Virus record (IMG/VR): IMGVR_UViG_3300032288_001094
Coordinates: 1-61,482 of that record
Length of the DNA stretch: 61,482 nucleotides
From: a virus
Direction: 5' to 3' (one strand)
Below, in pieces: positions 39,087-47,729 of the stretch. Both the position numbers and the translations under genes were made by a program. The notes under the pieces were generated by a model, which was given only the letters and a program-made list of their open reading frames with translations, was not told the origin of the DNA and searched no databases. How positions within the stretch are numbered: position 1 is the stretch's first letter; every line of letters starts with the position of its first letter.

Positions 39087-41594
39087 ATGGCAACGAACAT
39101 CGACAAGGCGCTGTACTCTGCCCCCACCGGCATCGAAGAGTTGGCGCAGGCAGAACCCGAGCTTGAGATTGAGATCATTGACCCCGAAGAGGTCAACATC
39201 GGCATCGACGGTATGGAGATTAGCCTCACCCCGGAGCCCAAGACCGCTGAGGACTTCGACGCCAACCTCGCTGAGTATCTGGACTCGGGCTTCATTGAGG
39301 GTCTGGGCGGCGACCTGATGGCCGACATCGACCAAGACAAAGCCTCCCGCAAAGAGTGGGAGAAGGCGTACGTGGACGGCCTGAAGTTGTTGGGCCTGCA
39401 GATGGAGGAGAGGACGGAGCCGTGGAACGGCGCCTGTGGTGTGTTCCACCCGATGATCACGGAAGCCGTTGTGCGCTTCCAGTCTGAGATGATCACCGAG
39501 ACATTCCCCGCAGCGGGCCCGGTCAAGACCAAGATCATCGGCAAAGAGACGCCTGAGAAGAAAGAGTCGGCTGTCCGCGTCGAGGACGACATGAACTTTG
39601 AACTCACGGAAGTGATGAAGGAGTTCCGCCCCGAGCACGAGCGCATGCTGTGGAGCCTGCCCGCCACCGGCTCAGCGTTCAAGAAGGTGTACTACGACCC
39701 TAATTTAGGAAGACAAGTTTCCATGTTCGTGCCTGCGGAGGACATCATCCTGCCGTACGGCACCACTGACATGGATACGTGCCGCCGCTTGGCGCACGTC
39801 ATGCGCAAGAGCAAGAACGACCTCGTTAAGTTGCAAGCCGCAGGCTTCTACCGCGAAGTAGAACTGGGTGAGCCGGATAAGAACAAGTCCGACATCCAGC
39901 AGGCCAAGGACAAGGAGACGGGCTTCAGTGATCTCAATGATGATCGCTTCACGCTCATGGAGGTGCACGTCGATCTGCACATCCCAGACGATCCGTTTGG
40001 CGAAGGTGACAGCGAGATCGCTGTGCCCTATGTCGTGACCCTGATCCGGGGCACGAACACCATCCTGAGCATTTACAGGAACTGGAACGAGGATGACCCC
40101 CTCAAGCTCAAGCGCCAACACTTCGTGCATTACCAGTACGTCCCTGGCTTCGGGGCGTATGGCTTTGGCCTGTTCCATCTTATCGGTGGCTTTGCAAAGA
40201 GTGCTACTTCGCTCATGCGTCAGCTTGTTGACGCTGGCACTCTGTCTAACCTCCCTGGTGGACTGAAGAGCCGTGGATTGAGAATTAAGGGGGATGACAC
40301 CCCCATCGCTCCGGGCGAGTTCCGCGATGTCGATGTGGCCAGTGGCAACATCCGCGACAGCATCCTGCCGCTGCCCTACAAGGAGCCGTCCGGCGTTCTG
40401 TATCAACTCCTCGGCAACATCGTTGACGAAGGCCGTCGCTTCGCCGCCACCGCTGACATGAAGGTCAGCGACATGTCGGCCCAGGCGCCCGTGGGCACGA
40501 CCCTGGCGTTGCTTGAGCGTCAGTTGAAAATATTGACGGCAGTCCAGGCCCGCACGCACTACTCGCTCAAGCAGGAGTTCAAGCTCCTCAAGAGCATCAT
40601 CCGCGACTACACCGACCCGGACTACACCTACGACCCTGAGTACGGCACCAAGCGAGCCAAGCAGAGCGACTACGATCAGGTCGATGTCATCCCGGTGAGC
40701 GACCCCAATGCGGCCACGATGTCGCAGCGGGTGGTGCAGTACCAAGCCGTCATCCAGATGGCGCAGATGGCCCCGGATATTTACGACCTGCCGCAGTTGC
40801 ACCGGTCGATGCTCGACGTGTTGGGTATCAAGAACGCGGACAAGCTCGTCCCGCTGCCGGACGAAGAGAAGCCAACTGATCCGGTCACTGAGAACCAGAA
40901 CATCCTCAAGCTCAAGCCGGTCAAGGCGTTCTTGCACCAAGATCACGACGCTCACATCGCTGTGCACAACATGATGATGCAAGACCCGGCGATTGCTGCG
41001 CAGTTGGGCCAGAACCCGCAGGCGCAGCAGTTGTTTGCCGCGCTCCAGGCGCATATTGCTGAACACATCGGCTACAAGATGCGCAAGGCAGTTGAGGCTC
41101 AGTTGGGCATGCCGCTGCCTCCCGAGGACGAGGAACTGCCGCCGCAGATGGAGATCGCACTGTCCACCATGATGGCGCAGGCTGCACAGCAGGTGGTGCA
41201 GCAGAACCAGCAGCAGGCCGCGATGATGCAGGCTCAGCAGCAGGCACAAGACCCCGTGATCCAGATGCAGCAGGCCGAGTTGCAGCTTCGTCAGCAGGAG
41301 TTGCAGATCAAGGCCCAGGAGATGCAGGTCAAAGCGCAGACGGCTCAGCAAGAAATCGCGCTCAAGGCGCAGAAGATGGCCATCGACGCTACGGCTGTTG
41401 CGGACAAGCAGGAGCTTGAGCAAGAGCGCGTCAAGGGAGACCTTCAGCTTCGCGGCATGCAGGTGGCAGCGGAGATTGAGAAAGACAAGGCCAAGATGCA
41501 GGCCGACAGTGAGCGTGATGGCGTCCGGCTGGGCGTCGAGATCGCCAAAGCCCGTGCTGATACAGCACGCCAATCCACTAGGAACACCAAGTGA
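39087..41594 (+). CDS. Portal protein
   Basis: This 835-residue protein forms the dodecameric DNA gate at one capsid vertex. The core (EWEKAYVDGLKLLG, PWNGACGVFHPMITEA, GSAFKKVYYDP, PGFGAYGFGLFHLIGG, TLALLERQ) is the podovirus-type portal found beside the terminase. The last 150 residues are a Gln-rich coiled coil (QQNQQQAAMMQAQQQAQ; LQIKAQEMQVKAQT), a barrel-like helical extension as in P22 portal. AGGAAAGG precedes the ATG. Confidence 0.94.
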   Translation: MATNIDKALYSAPTGIEELAQAEPELEIEIIDPEEVNIGIDGMEISLTPEPKTAEDFDANLAEYLDSGFIEGLGGDLMADIDQDKASRKEWEKAYVDGLKLLGLQMEERTEPWNGACGVFHPMITEAVVRFQSEMITETFPAAGPVKTKIIGKETPEKKESAVRVEDDMNFELTEVMKEFRPEHERMLWSLPATGSAFKKVYYDPNLGRQVSMFVPAEDIILPYGTTDMDTCRRLAHVMRKSKNDLVKLQAAGFYREVELGEPDKNKSDIQQAKDKETGFSDLNDDRFTLMEVHVDLHIPDDPFGEGDSEIAVPYVVTLIRGTNTILSIYRNWNEDDPLKLKRQHFVHYQYVPGFGAYGFGLFHLIGGFAKSATSLMRQLVDAGTLSNLPGGLKSRGLRIKGDDTPIAPGEFRDVDVASGNIRDSILPLPYKEPSGVLYQLLGNIVDEGRRFAATADMKVSDMSAQAPVGTTLALLERQLKILTAVQARTHYSLKQEFKLLKSIIRDYTDPDYTYDPEYGTKRAKQSDYDQVDVIPVSDPNAATMSQRVVQYQAVIQMAQMAPDIYDLPQLHRSMLDVLGIKNADKLVPLPDEEKPTDPVTENQNILKLKPVKAFLHQDHDAHIAVHNMMMQDPAIAAQLGQNPQAQQLFAALQAHIAEHIGYKMRKAVEAQLGMPLPPEDEELPPQMEIALSTMMAQAAQQVVQQNQQQAAMMQAQQQAQDPVIQMQQAELQLRQQELQIKAQEMQVKAQTAQQEIALKAQKMAIDATAVADKQELEQERVKGDLQLRGMQVAAEIEKDKAKMQADSERDGVRLGVEIAKARADTARQSTRNTK

Positions 41595-41785
41595 TCCAAG
41601 AATTCGCACGCGTATTGCGCGACCAAATACGCAACGACATGAACAACTACGCCGATGACTTGGCGGGTGGTTCGTGCCGCTCCTTTGAGGAATATCAGAA
41701 GCTCTGCGGCGTCATCCAAGGTCTGGCGATGGCGGAGCGTTACATCCTTGACCTTGCAAAGAAAGCCGAAGATGCAGATGACTGA
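41591..41785 (+). CDS. Small helical protein after portal
   Basis: This 64-residue protein starts at GTG 41591 overlapping the portal stop as GTGA. It is helical and acidic (RVLRDQIRNDMNNYADDLAGG; GLAMAERYILDLAKKAED). Small proteins at this position often assist portal or head assembly. Function not proven. Confidence 0.75.
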   Translation: MIQEFARVLRDQIRNDMNNYADDLAGGSCRSFEEYQKLCGVIQGLAMAERYILDLAKKAEDADD

Positions 41786-42212
41786 AGCAGGACTACTGCT
41801 ACCCCCAGGGATTACCCTGCCCCAAACGATCCAACCGCAGGAAGCCCCTGCCGAGGACGCAAGCGACGAGCAAAAAGCTACCCAGCTTCCCGAGCCCACG
41901 GGCTGGAAGTTGCTGTGCATCGTACCCGATGTTTCTCAGACTTTTGAGAATTCATCGTTGCTGAAGGCCGACTCCTTCATGAAGCAGGAAGAACACGCCA
42001 CCACGGTGCTGTTCGTGCTGAAGGTTGGGCCCGACGCATACAAAGACACCGCCAAGTTTCCCAACGGGGCATGGTGTAAGGCTGGAGATTTTGTCCTCGT
42101 GCGCACCTACTCGGGCACACGGTTCAAGATTTACGGCAAGGAGTTTCGTCTGATCAATGACGATCAGGTCGATGCTGTTGTGCAAGACCCTCGCGGCCTC
42201 ACCCGCGCTTGA
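41772..42212 (+). CDS. GroES-like co-chaperonin protein
   Basis: This 146-residue protein starts at ATG 41772 (an in-frame ATG also at 41778), overlapping the previous gene by 14 nt. After a Pro-rich leader, residues 50-140 follow the Cpn10 pattern: GWKLLCIVPDV, a mobile-loop-like stretch, ATTVLFVLKVGPDAYKD, KAGDFVLVRTYSG and FRLINDDQVDAVV. A phage co-chaperonin next to capsid genes would adapt host GroEL for the capsid protein, as T4 gp31 does. The fold assignment is by pattern only. Confidence 0.72.
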   Translation: MQMTEAGLLLPPGITLPQTIQPQEAPAEDASDEQKATQLPEPTGWKLLCIVPDVSQTFENSSLLKADSFMKQEEHATTVLFVLKVGPDAYKDTAKFPNGAWCKAGDFVLVRTYSGTRFKIYGKEFRLINDDQVDAVVQDPRGLTRA

Positions 42213-42223
42213 AGGAGTGATTT

Positions 42224-43186
42224 ATGGCAATCGATAAAGAAGAGTTCAAGTTCCCTGACGAGAAAGACACCGACATTAAGGTCGAGATCGAAGGCGAAGG
42301 CGAAGGCGATGTAGAGATCGAAGTCGTTGACGATACGCCTGAGCGAGATCGCGGTCGCAAACCCCTGGACAAAGAGGTTTCAGACCCTACCGACGAGGAG
42401 ATTGAGTCCTACTCGGACAAGGTGCAGTCTCGCATCAAGGAACTGACGCACGCACGTCACGACGAGCGCCGTCAGAAAGAGGCTGTGGCCAGGGAAAAGG
42501 CTGAACTGGAGCGTCTTGCACAGCAGCTTATCGCCGAGAACAACCGGCTCAAGCACAGCTACAACGAAGGCCAGGAGGTTCTGGTTAACTCTGCCCGCAA
42601 GGAAGCGGAGTCCGAACTAGAAATGGCGCGTCGCAAACTGAAGGAAGCCCAAGAATCCTTCGACACCGACGCCATCATTGCGGCTCAGGAGTCGTTGGCC
42701 GAGGCCAAGTATCGTGTTGAAGAAGCCAAAAGATTCCGTCCGCAGGCTTTACAGACCCGAGAAATTCCGGTACAAACTCAGCAACAACCACAAACTCAGG
42801 TTCAACCCGACGAGAAATCCCTGCGCTGGCAGGCTAAAAACCAGTGGTTCGGGCAACCTGGGTTTGAGGAATACACCAGCTACGCACTAGGGCTGCACCA
42901 GAAGCTAGTCAACGGGGGTGTTGACCCTCGCTCCGATGAGTATTTCGACCAGATTGACGGTCGCATGAAGTCGAAGTTCCCCGAAATTTTCGGTGGTAAC
43001 GAAGACAAGCCGAAGACGGGTGAGGTTCAAAAGAAACCCACTACGGTCGTGGCTCCCGCCGCCCGCACGACGAGCGCCGGAAAAATCCGTCTGACCCAAA
43101 CACAAGTTGCTTTGGCTAAGAAGCTGGGCCTGACCCCACAGCAATACGCTGCACAAGTGGCAAAACTGGAGAACCGAAATGGCTGA
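42224..43186 (+). CDS. Capsid scaffolding protein
   Basis: This 320-residue protein has a very acidic N-terminus (DIKVEIEGEGEGDVEIEVVD), a long charged coiled coil (about 55-170, IKELTHARHDERRQKEA...), a Gln-rich linker and a small basic C-terminal helix (KIRLTQTQVALAKKLGL). This is the layout of podovirus scaffolds, whose C-terminal helix binds capsid protein. It lies between portal and capsid genes. AAGGAG precedes the ATG. Confidence 0.88.
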   Translation: MAIDKEEFKFPDEKDTDIKVEIEGEGEGDVEIEVVDDTPERDRGRKPLDKEVSDPTDEEIESYSDKVQSRIKELTHARHDERRQKEAVAREKAELERLAQQLIAENNRLKHSYNEGQEVLVNSARKEAESELEMARRKLKEAQESFDTDAIIAAQESLAEAKYRVEEAKRFRPQALQTREIPVQTQQQPQTQVQPDEKSLRWQAKNQWFGQPGFEEYTSYALGLHQKLVNGGVDPRSDEYFDQIDGRMKSKFPEIFGGNEDKPKTGEVQKKPTTVVAPAARTTSAGKIRLTQTQVALAKKLGLTPQQYAAQVAKLENRNG

Positions 43187-43634
43187 AACTCAAAACCGTA
43201 TGCCTCGTGACTTGCAGTCACGCGAAAAATCTGCTCGGGTTGTGTATACACCTCCGAGTTCGCTGCCCGACCCGACTCCTGAGCCGGGGTATTCGTATCG
43301 TTGGATCGCTACGCATATTCTGGGACAGGCAGACCCCACCAACGTGTCTCGCAAGTTGCGCGATGGTTGGGAACCGGTTAAGGCGGCAGACCATCCTGAA
43401 CTGATGCTGGTGGGTAACACCAATGGCAACGTCGAGATCGGTGGACTGATGCTGTGCAAACAACCGACCGAAAGGGTCCAAGCACGGGATGAGTACTACC
43501 AGAGACAGGCGCAAGCTCAGATGGATTCAGTGGACAACCACTTCATGCGAAACAATGATCCACGGATGCCGTTGTTCTCGGATCGCAAGTCCAGTTCGAC
43601 GCGCGGAGGTGGGTTCGGTTCTGGTTCCAAATAA
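43179..43634 (+). CDS. Conserved head-associated protein
   Basis: This 151-residue protein begins MAETQNRMPRDLQSREK and contains YSYRWIATHILGQADPTNVS, RDGWEPVKAADHPEL and a Gly/Ser-rich end. This pattern is conserved in related aquatic phages just upstream of the capsid gene. It probably helps capsid assembly or is a minor head component. It overlaps the scaffold gene by 8 nt. Confidence 0.78.
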   Translation: MAETQNRMPRDLQSREKSARVVYTPPSSLPDPTPEPGYSYRWIATHILGQADPTNVSRKLRDGWEPVKAADHPELMLVGNTNGNVEIGGLMLCKQPTERVQARDEYYQRQAQAQMDSVDNHFMRNNDPRMPLFSDRKSSSTRGGGFGSGSK

Positions 43635-43645
43635 GGAGTCTTTAC

Positions 43646-44254
43646 ATGGCTGCTACCGCCGCACCTTACGGTCTTAAGCCCGTAAACCGTGTTGACGGCC
43701 TCCCCTATGCCGGAGAGACGCGTCAACTTCTAATTGACCCCGCCGGTTACGGCACCAACCTGTTCTATGGCCAAGTTGTGAAGATTCACACTGACGGCTA
43801 CATCAATCTCGTGACTGAGACTGGTGGAACGGGTGACGCATTCCCCGCAGGCACCATTGGTGTCTTCGTGGGTTGCTCGTACACCAATACGCAGGGTCAG
43901 ACTGTGTTCGCTCAGTACTACCCCGCCAACGCCCTGAACGGTGTGGCATACGTCGTGGATGATGACCGCGCCGTGTTCCAAGCCCAGGCTGATGGCTCGG
44001 TTGGTCAGACCAAGCTGGGTCAGAACATGTTCTTCGCCGCTGCTCAGAGCGGTACGGCAGGCACGGGTGGCTCTACCACCTCGGGCAACTCGCTGTCGGC
44101 CCTGAGCGCCACGTCGCAAGCTGGCACCGCTGGCTTCCGTCTGGTCGGTTTCGTCAACGCTCCCGGTTCGACCGTGGGTGATGCCAAGACCGATGTGTTG
44201 GTGAAGTTCAACATCGGCCAGCATTCGTACACGAATGCAACTGGCGTTGCCTGA
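43646..44254 (+). CDS. Probable capsid decoration protein
   Basis: This 202-residue protein is beta-rich with many Gly/Thr: YGLKPVNRVDGLPYAG, GQVVKIHTDGYINLV, GTIGVFVGCSYTNTQGQ. It lies directly before the major capsid gene with the same strong ribosome site (AAGGAG), suggesting similar high expression. The likely role is a head decoration or cement protein, inferred from context. Confidence 0.78.
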   Translation: MAATAAPYGLKPVNRVDGLPYAGETRQLLIDPAGYGTNLFYGQVVKIHTDGYINLVTETGGTGDAFPAGTIGVFVGCSYTNTQGQTVFAQYYPANALNGVAYVVDDDRAVFQAQADGSVGQTKLGQNMFFAAAQSGTAGTGGSTTSGNSLSALSATSQAGTAGFRLVGFVNAPGSTVGDAKTDVLVKFNIGQHSYTNATGVA

Positions 44255-44270
44255 TAAGGAGTGATCTGAA

Positions 44271-45200
44271 ATGGCAATCTCTCGTGCCCAACTACTCAAG
44301 GAACTCCTGCCCGGTCTGAACGCCCTGTTCGGCATGGAGTACGCTCGCTACGGCGAAGAGCATAAGGAAATCTACGAGACTGAAAAGTCCGAGCGTTCCT
44401 TTGAAGAAGAAACCAAGCTGGCTGGCTTCAGTGCCGCTCCGGTGAAGAACGAAGGTCAGGCAATCCAGTACGACAACGCACAGGAAGCCTTTACCGCTCG
44501 TTACAACCACGAGACTATCGCCCTTGGCTTCTCGATCACCGAGGAAGCAGTGGAAGACAACCTGTATGACAGTCTGTCTGCCCGCTACACCAAGGCTCTG
44601 GCCCGTGCAATGGCGTACACCAAGCAGGTGAAGGCCGCTTCGGTGATCAACAACGGCTTCAACGGCACCTATGCCGGTGGTGACGGTGTTTCGCTGTTCG
44701 GCAACAACTCGTCTGGCACCCGTGTGGGCCACACCCTGGTTTCCGGTGGTGTGAACTACAACAGCCCGACCGTTGGTGTGGACCTGAACGAAACCGCCCT
44801 TGAAAACGCTGTGATCCAGATCGCAGCGTGGACGGACGAACGTGGTCTGCTGATCGCCGCCAAGCCCACCAAGATGGTGATCCCGCCCTCGCTGATGTTC
44901 GTTGCCAAGCGTCTGCTTGACACCGAACTGCGCGTGGCTACTGCTGATAACGACATCAACGCTATCAAGCAGATGGGTGCCATCCCCGGTGGCTACACCG
45001 TCAACCACTTCTTGACCGACACGAACGGCTGGTACCTGCTGACCGACGTTCCCAACGGCATGAAGCATTTCGAGCGTGTGGCCATGTCCACCTCGATGGA
45101 CGGTGACTTCGACACCGGCAACGTGCGCTACAAGGCCCGCGAGCGTTATTCGTTCGGCTGGTCTGATCCGCTGGGTATCTGGGGTTCTCCCGGAGCCTAA
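44271..45200 (+). CDS. Major capsid protein
   Basis: This 309-residue protein has the sequence style of HK97-fold capsids of this phage group: LLKELLPGLNALFGMEYARY at the N-terminus, FSITEEAVEDNLYDSLSARY (E-loop/spine area) and C-terminal RERYSFGWSDPLGIWGSPGA. A strong AAGGAG site and a strong terminator right after the gene are typical of the most expressed virion gene. No N-terminal scaffold (delta) domain is seen, matching a separate scaffold gene. Confidence 0.94.
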   Translation: MAISRAQLLKELLPGLNALFGMEYARYGEEHKEIYETEKSERSFEEETKLAGFSAAPVKNEGQAIQYDNAQEAFTARYNHETIALGFSITEEAVEDNLYDSLSARYTKALARAMAYTKQVKAASVINNGFNGTYAGGDGVSLFGNNSSGTRVGHTLVSGGVNYNSPTVGVDLNETALENAVIQIAAWTDERGLLIAAKPTKMVIPPSLMFVAKRLLDTELRVATADNDINAIKQMGAIPGGYTVNHFLTDTNGWYLLTDVPNGMKHFERVAMSTSMDGDFDTGNVRYKARERYSFGWSDPLGIWGSPGA

Positions 45201-45212
45201 GTGGTTCTACGG

Positions 45213-45244
45213 AAAAGGGGGCTTCGGCCCCCTTTTCTTTTTTC
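45213..45244 (+). terminator. Strong intrinsic terminator after capsid gene
   Basis: AAAAGGGGGC-TTCG-GCCCCCTTTT followed by CTTTTTTC: a 6-bp GC stem extended by A-T pairs, a stable tetraloop and a long T-run, 12 bp after the capsid stop. The remaining gap to 45349 holds a TATAAA box at 45257-45262 that might restart transcription. Confidence 0.92.
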
Positions 45245-45349
45245 TGCGGCGGGTGTATAAACTCGACAGTCCCAAGATTCCAACCTGCTTGCTGACCGGC
45301 TTGGCGGACTGACCTCACAGACAGCAAGCGCAATTTGAGGAATTGAAGC

Positions 45350-45655
45350 ATGGCTTCCACTACCTTCTCCGGCCCGGTTACTTCGACCAATGGCTTTATC
45401 GGTTCCATCACGGGCAACATCACGGGTAACGTGACGGGTAACGTGACTGGTAATGTCACGGGCGCTCTGACCTCGACCACCACGACTTCGGCCGCACTTG
45501 GTGCAATCGGCAATGCGGTTAATACGTCCGGCAAGGCTCTGGGCAAAACCCTGTACAACACCACGACCAAGACTTTCTACGTGGCGCAAGGCTCCACTGC
45601 GGGCAGCACGTGGATTGATGCAGGCGACGGCACTACGACCATCACTCCTGCCTAA
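45350..45655 (+). CDS. Small virion protein with GNVTG repeats
   Basis: This 101-residue protein has ITGNITGNVTGNVTGNVTG at residues 20-38, a pentad beta repeat. A Thr-rich stretch and a compact end (KTLYNTTTKTFYVAQGS) follow. Similar short repeats form intertwined beta structures in phage fibres. It may be a head fibre or spike. GAGGA precedes the ATG. Confidence 0.76.
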   Translation: MASTTFSGPVTSTNGFIGSITGNITGNVTGNVTGNVTGALTSTTTTSAALGAIGNAVNTSGKALGKTLYNTTTKTFYVAQGSTAGSTWIDAGDGTTTITPA

Positions 45656-45667
45656 TAGGAGCGCATC

Positions 45668-46168
45668 ATGGCGATGCAATATGACGTTAAATCAGCGCAC
45701 CTAGCTGCGTCTGGTGTAGCGGTCAGCTACCGTACGCGTCTCAAGGGTGCGATTGTTTCGGCCAATGCCAGTGCTGCCACGCGCAACACGGTGTACGCCA
45801 ACAATCTGGCTCAGACCGGCACGTACGGGCGTTCAACCACCACGGTAACGGTGACCATCACTGATCACGGGCTTGCCACTGGCGACCGCGTATGGCTGTC
45901 TTTTTCGGCAGGCACTGGCGGCACGGCGACGACCAACGTGTACGCTGTGACGGTATCCAACGCCAACACGTTCACGGTTACGGATACTGCGTCGGGCACC
46001 ATCACTGGAAGTCCTGCAGTTACCATGTACGCCGATCTCTTGTTGGAGGCTGACTCGTACAACCCGACAGCGTTCAACGTGATCATTCCCGGTGAGGGCA
46101 TCCTGGCCGAGAACGGTATCTACGTTGGCTTGGTCAGTAACGTCACCACGACGATCTTTTATGGCTAA
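45668..46168 (+). CDS. Virion protein with Ig-like/beta domain
   Basis: This 166-residue protein has TTVTVTITDHGLATGDRVWL ... VYAVTVSNANTFTVTDTAS, a beta-sandwich-like module that also occurs in the tail-hub protein at 58159 (TVTVTDTAHGCVTGDFVTF). The C-terminal half (LLEADSYNPTAFNVIIPGEG) is distinct. It is probably a minor head protein. AGGAG precedes the ATG. Confidence 0.8.
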   Translation: MAMQYDVKSAHLAASGVAVSYRTRLKGAIVSANASAATRNTVYANNLAQTGTYGRSTTTVTVTITDHGLATGDRVWLSFSAGTGGTATTNVYAVTVSNANTFTVTDTASGTITGSPAVTMYADLLLEADSYNPTAFNVIIPGEGILAENGIYVGLVSNVTTTIFYG

Positions 46169-46415
46169 ATCACCGGCATGGCAGCGCAAGGAAGGGAAGA
46201 ACCCCAAGGGCGGCTTGAACGCCAAGGGGCGAGCCTCCTACAACGCCGCGAATCCAGGGAAGCCCGGACTGAAGGCTCCACAGCCGGAGGGCGGGCCACG
46301 CCGCGACTCTTTCTGCGCCCGCATGAAGGGTATGAAAAAGAAGTTGACGAGCGAAAAGACCGCAAAAGATCCGAATTCGAGGATTAACAAAAGCCTGCGG
46401 GCTTGGAACTGTTAA
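46161..46415 (+). CDS. Small basic conserved protein (DUF6321-like)
   Basis: This 84-residue protein starts at ATG 46161, overlapping the previous stop by 8 nt. The sequence AWQRKEGKNPKGGLNAKGR, GPRRDSFCARMKGMKKK and DPNSRINKSLRAWNC follows the conserved DUF6321 pattern of aquatic phages. Strongly basic, so it may contact packaged DNA. Role unproven. Confidence 0.85.
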   Translation: MAKSPAWQRKEGKNPKGGLNAKGRASYNAANPGKPGLKAPQPEGGPRRDSFCARMKGMKKKLTSEKTAKDPNSRINKSLRAWNC

Positions 46416-46424
46416 GGAAAACCC

Positions 46425-46787
46425 ATGGCACTCGAAAATTTCCGTAAGATTGCGGCGAACTACAAAGACGATCCCGACGTTCAAGCCATGCTTCAGCGAG
46501 CCGAGCAACGGGCGGCAGCGGCACCCAAGCCCATGCCCCGTCCGATGCCCACAAAGCCTCGTCCTGGGACTACTTCGGACAGGCCGGTCGGTGGTCGTGT
46601 TGTTATGTCCGGCAACACCCCCGCGCCCACCCCTGGTGGTGTAGGTCGCGGCACCCCGATGACCATGCGCAAGGGTGGCAAAGCCGAAGGCATGAAGAAG
46701 TATGCCAATGGCGGCTCAGTTGGCTCTGCTTCCAAGCGTGCTGATGGCATTGCCTCACGCGGAAAGACCAAGTGCAAGATGTACTGA
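46425..46787 (+). CDS. Small virion protein with ANGG and GIASRGKTK motifs
   Basis: This 120-residue protein has an N-terminal helix (NFRKIAANYKDDPDVQAML), a Pro-rich linker, then MKKYANGGSVG and SKRADGIASRGKTKCKMY. The last two motifs recur in neighbouring small proteins and in the large internal virion proteins. It probably lies inside the head. AAGG precedes the ATG. Confidence 0.8.
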   Translation: MALENFRKIAANYKDDPDVQAMLQRAEQRAAAAPKPMPRPMPTKPRPGTTSDRPVGGRVVMSGNTPAPTPGGVGRGTPMTMRKGGKAEGMKKYANGGSVGSASKRADGIASRGKTKCKMY

Positions 46788-46788
46788 C

Positions 46789-47037
46789 ATGGAACTGATG
46801 ATATGGAACATCATCTTGTCCTTCTTGTCAGCGATCATCCTCTGGGTGATCAAGTCGCATTCGGACGAGGTGAAGCGCATTCAGATTCTCCTCAACCGCA
46901 CGCGGGAGGAGATCGCCAAGGAGTACGTCACGAAGTCGGACGTGCACGACGATATGAACCGGGTGATTGCTCGGTTGGATCGGCTTGAGGGCAAGCTGGA
47001 CGCCTACATGAAGGAGCAGAGAAGTGCCCTCAGTTAG
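46789..47037 (+). CDS. Membrane-anchored coiled-coil protein
   Basis: This 82-residue protein starts at ATG 46789, 2 bp after the previous stop. One transmembrane helix (MIWNIILSFLSAIILWVI) is followed by a charged coiled coil (IQILLNRTREEIAKEYV; MNRVIARLDRLEGKLDAYM). It resembles the protein at 56932-57207 in layout. It could be a holin or i-spanin-like factor, but its place among head genes is odd for that. Confidence 0.76.
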   Translation: MELMIWNIILSFLSAIILWVIKSHSDEVKRIQILLNRTREEIAKEYVTKSDVHDDMNRVIARLDRLEGKLDAYMKEQRSALS

Positions 47038-47437
47038 CGGTAAGCAGCATCGGTTCATGGCGGCGGTGGCTTCAAACCCCAAGTTCGCCAAGAAAGCAGG
47101 CGTCCCCCAGGCTGTGGGGGAAGAGTTCTTGAAAGCGGACAAGGGCCGCAAGTTCAAAGAAGGTGGCGAAATGAAAGAGTCCAAGGCGATGGTGAAGAAG
47201 GAGATCGGCTTCATGAAGAAGGCCGGTGCTCCCCGTTCAATGATCAAACATGAGGAATCCGAAATGAAGGGCATGAAGAAGATGGCGACCGGTGGCATCA
47301 CCAACGCCAAGATGGGTACCGTCAAGACCGCTGCCCCGAGCCGCGATGGTGTGGCCACCAAGGGCAAGACCAAGGGCACGATGGTCAAGATGGCCGCATC
47401 GAAGCCCCTGGGTATGAAGCGCGGCGGCAAGTGCTGA
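47024..47437 (+). CDS. Small basic conserved virion protein
   Basis: This 137-residue protein starts at GTG 47024 (AAGGAG upstream), overlapping the previous gene by 14 nt. It starts PSVSGKQHRFMAAVASNPKF and KKAGVPQAVGEEFLKADKG, a common phage protein pattern. Lys-rich repeats follow, with MATGGI and the SRDGVATKGKTKGTMV tail motif. Likely DNA-contacting virion or head-completion protein. Confidence 0.82.
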   Translation: MPSVSGKQHRFMAAVASNPKFAKKAGVPQAVGEEFLKADKGRKFKEGGEMKESKAMVKKEIGFMKKAGAPRSMIKHEESEMKGMKKMATGGITNAKMGTVKTAAPSRDGVATKGKTKGTMVKMAASKPLGMKRGGKC

Positions 47438-47438
47438 C

Positions 47439-47729
47439 ATGATGCCGAGCCGGGGGATGGGGGCAATCGCCCCCTCCAAGATGCCCAAGAAGAAGGTCAT
47501 CCGACGCAAGGATGACCCGAACGACGTTGACATGTACGCCGAAGGCGGGACCACCAAGTCCAAGGTCAACGAAGCGGGCAACTACACCAAGCCCGGTATG
47601 CGCAAGTCGCTCTTCGAGAAGATCAAGGGGCAGGCTACGCAGGGCACGGCGGCAGGTCAGTGGAGCGCCCGCAAGGCGCAGCTTCTGGCCAAGCAGTACA
47701 AGGCTAAGGGCGGCGGGTACCGTGACTAA
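47439..47729 (+). CDS. Small basic protein, WSARKAQ type
   Basis: This 96-residue protein starts at ATG 47439. It contains MYAEGGTTKSKV, then GNYTKPGMRKSLFEKIKG and GQWSARKAQLLAKQYKAKGG, a motif set conserved in aquatic phages. Function unknown; same basic, AEGG-bearing character as its neighbours. Confidence 0.8.
   Translation: MMPSRGMGAIAPSKMPKKKVIRRKDDPNDVDMYAEGGTTKSKVNEAGNYTKPGMRKSLFEKIKGQATQGTAAGQWSARKAQLLAKQYKAKGGGYRD

Noticed and set aside
39705-41609. 634-codon open frame on the - strand
   Set aside because: Antisense to the portal gene; Leu/His-rich shadow with no recognisable domain.
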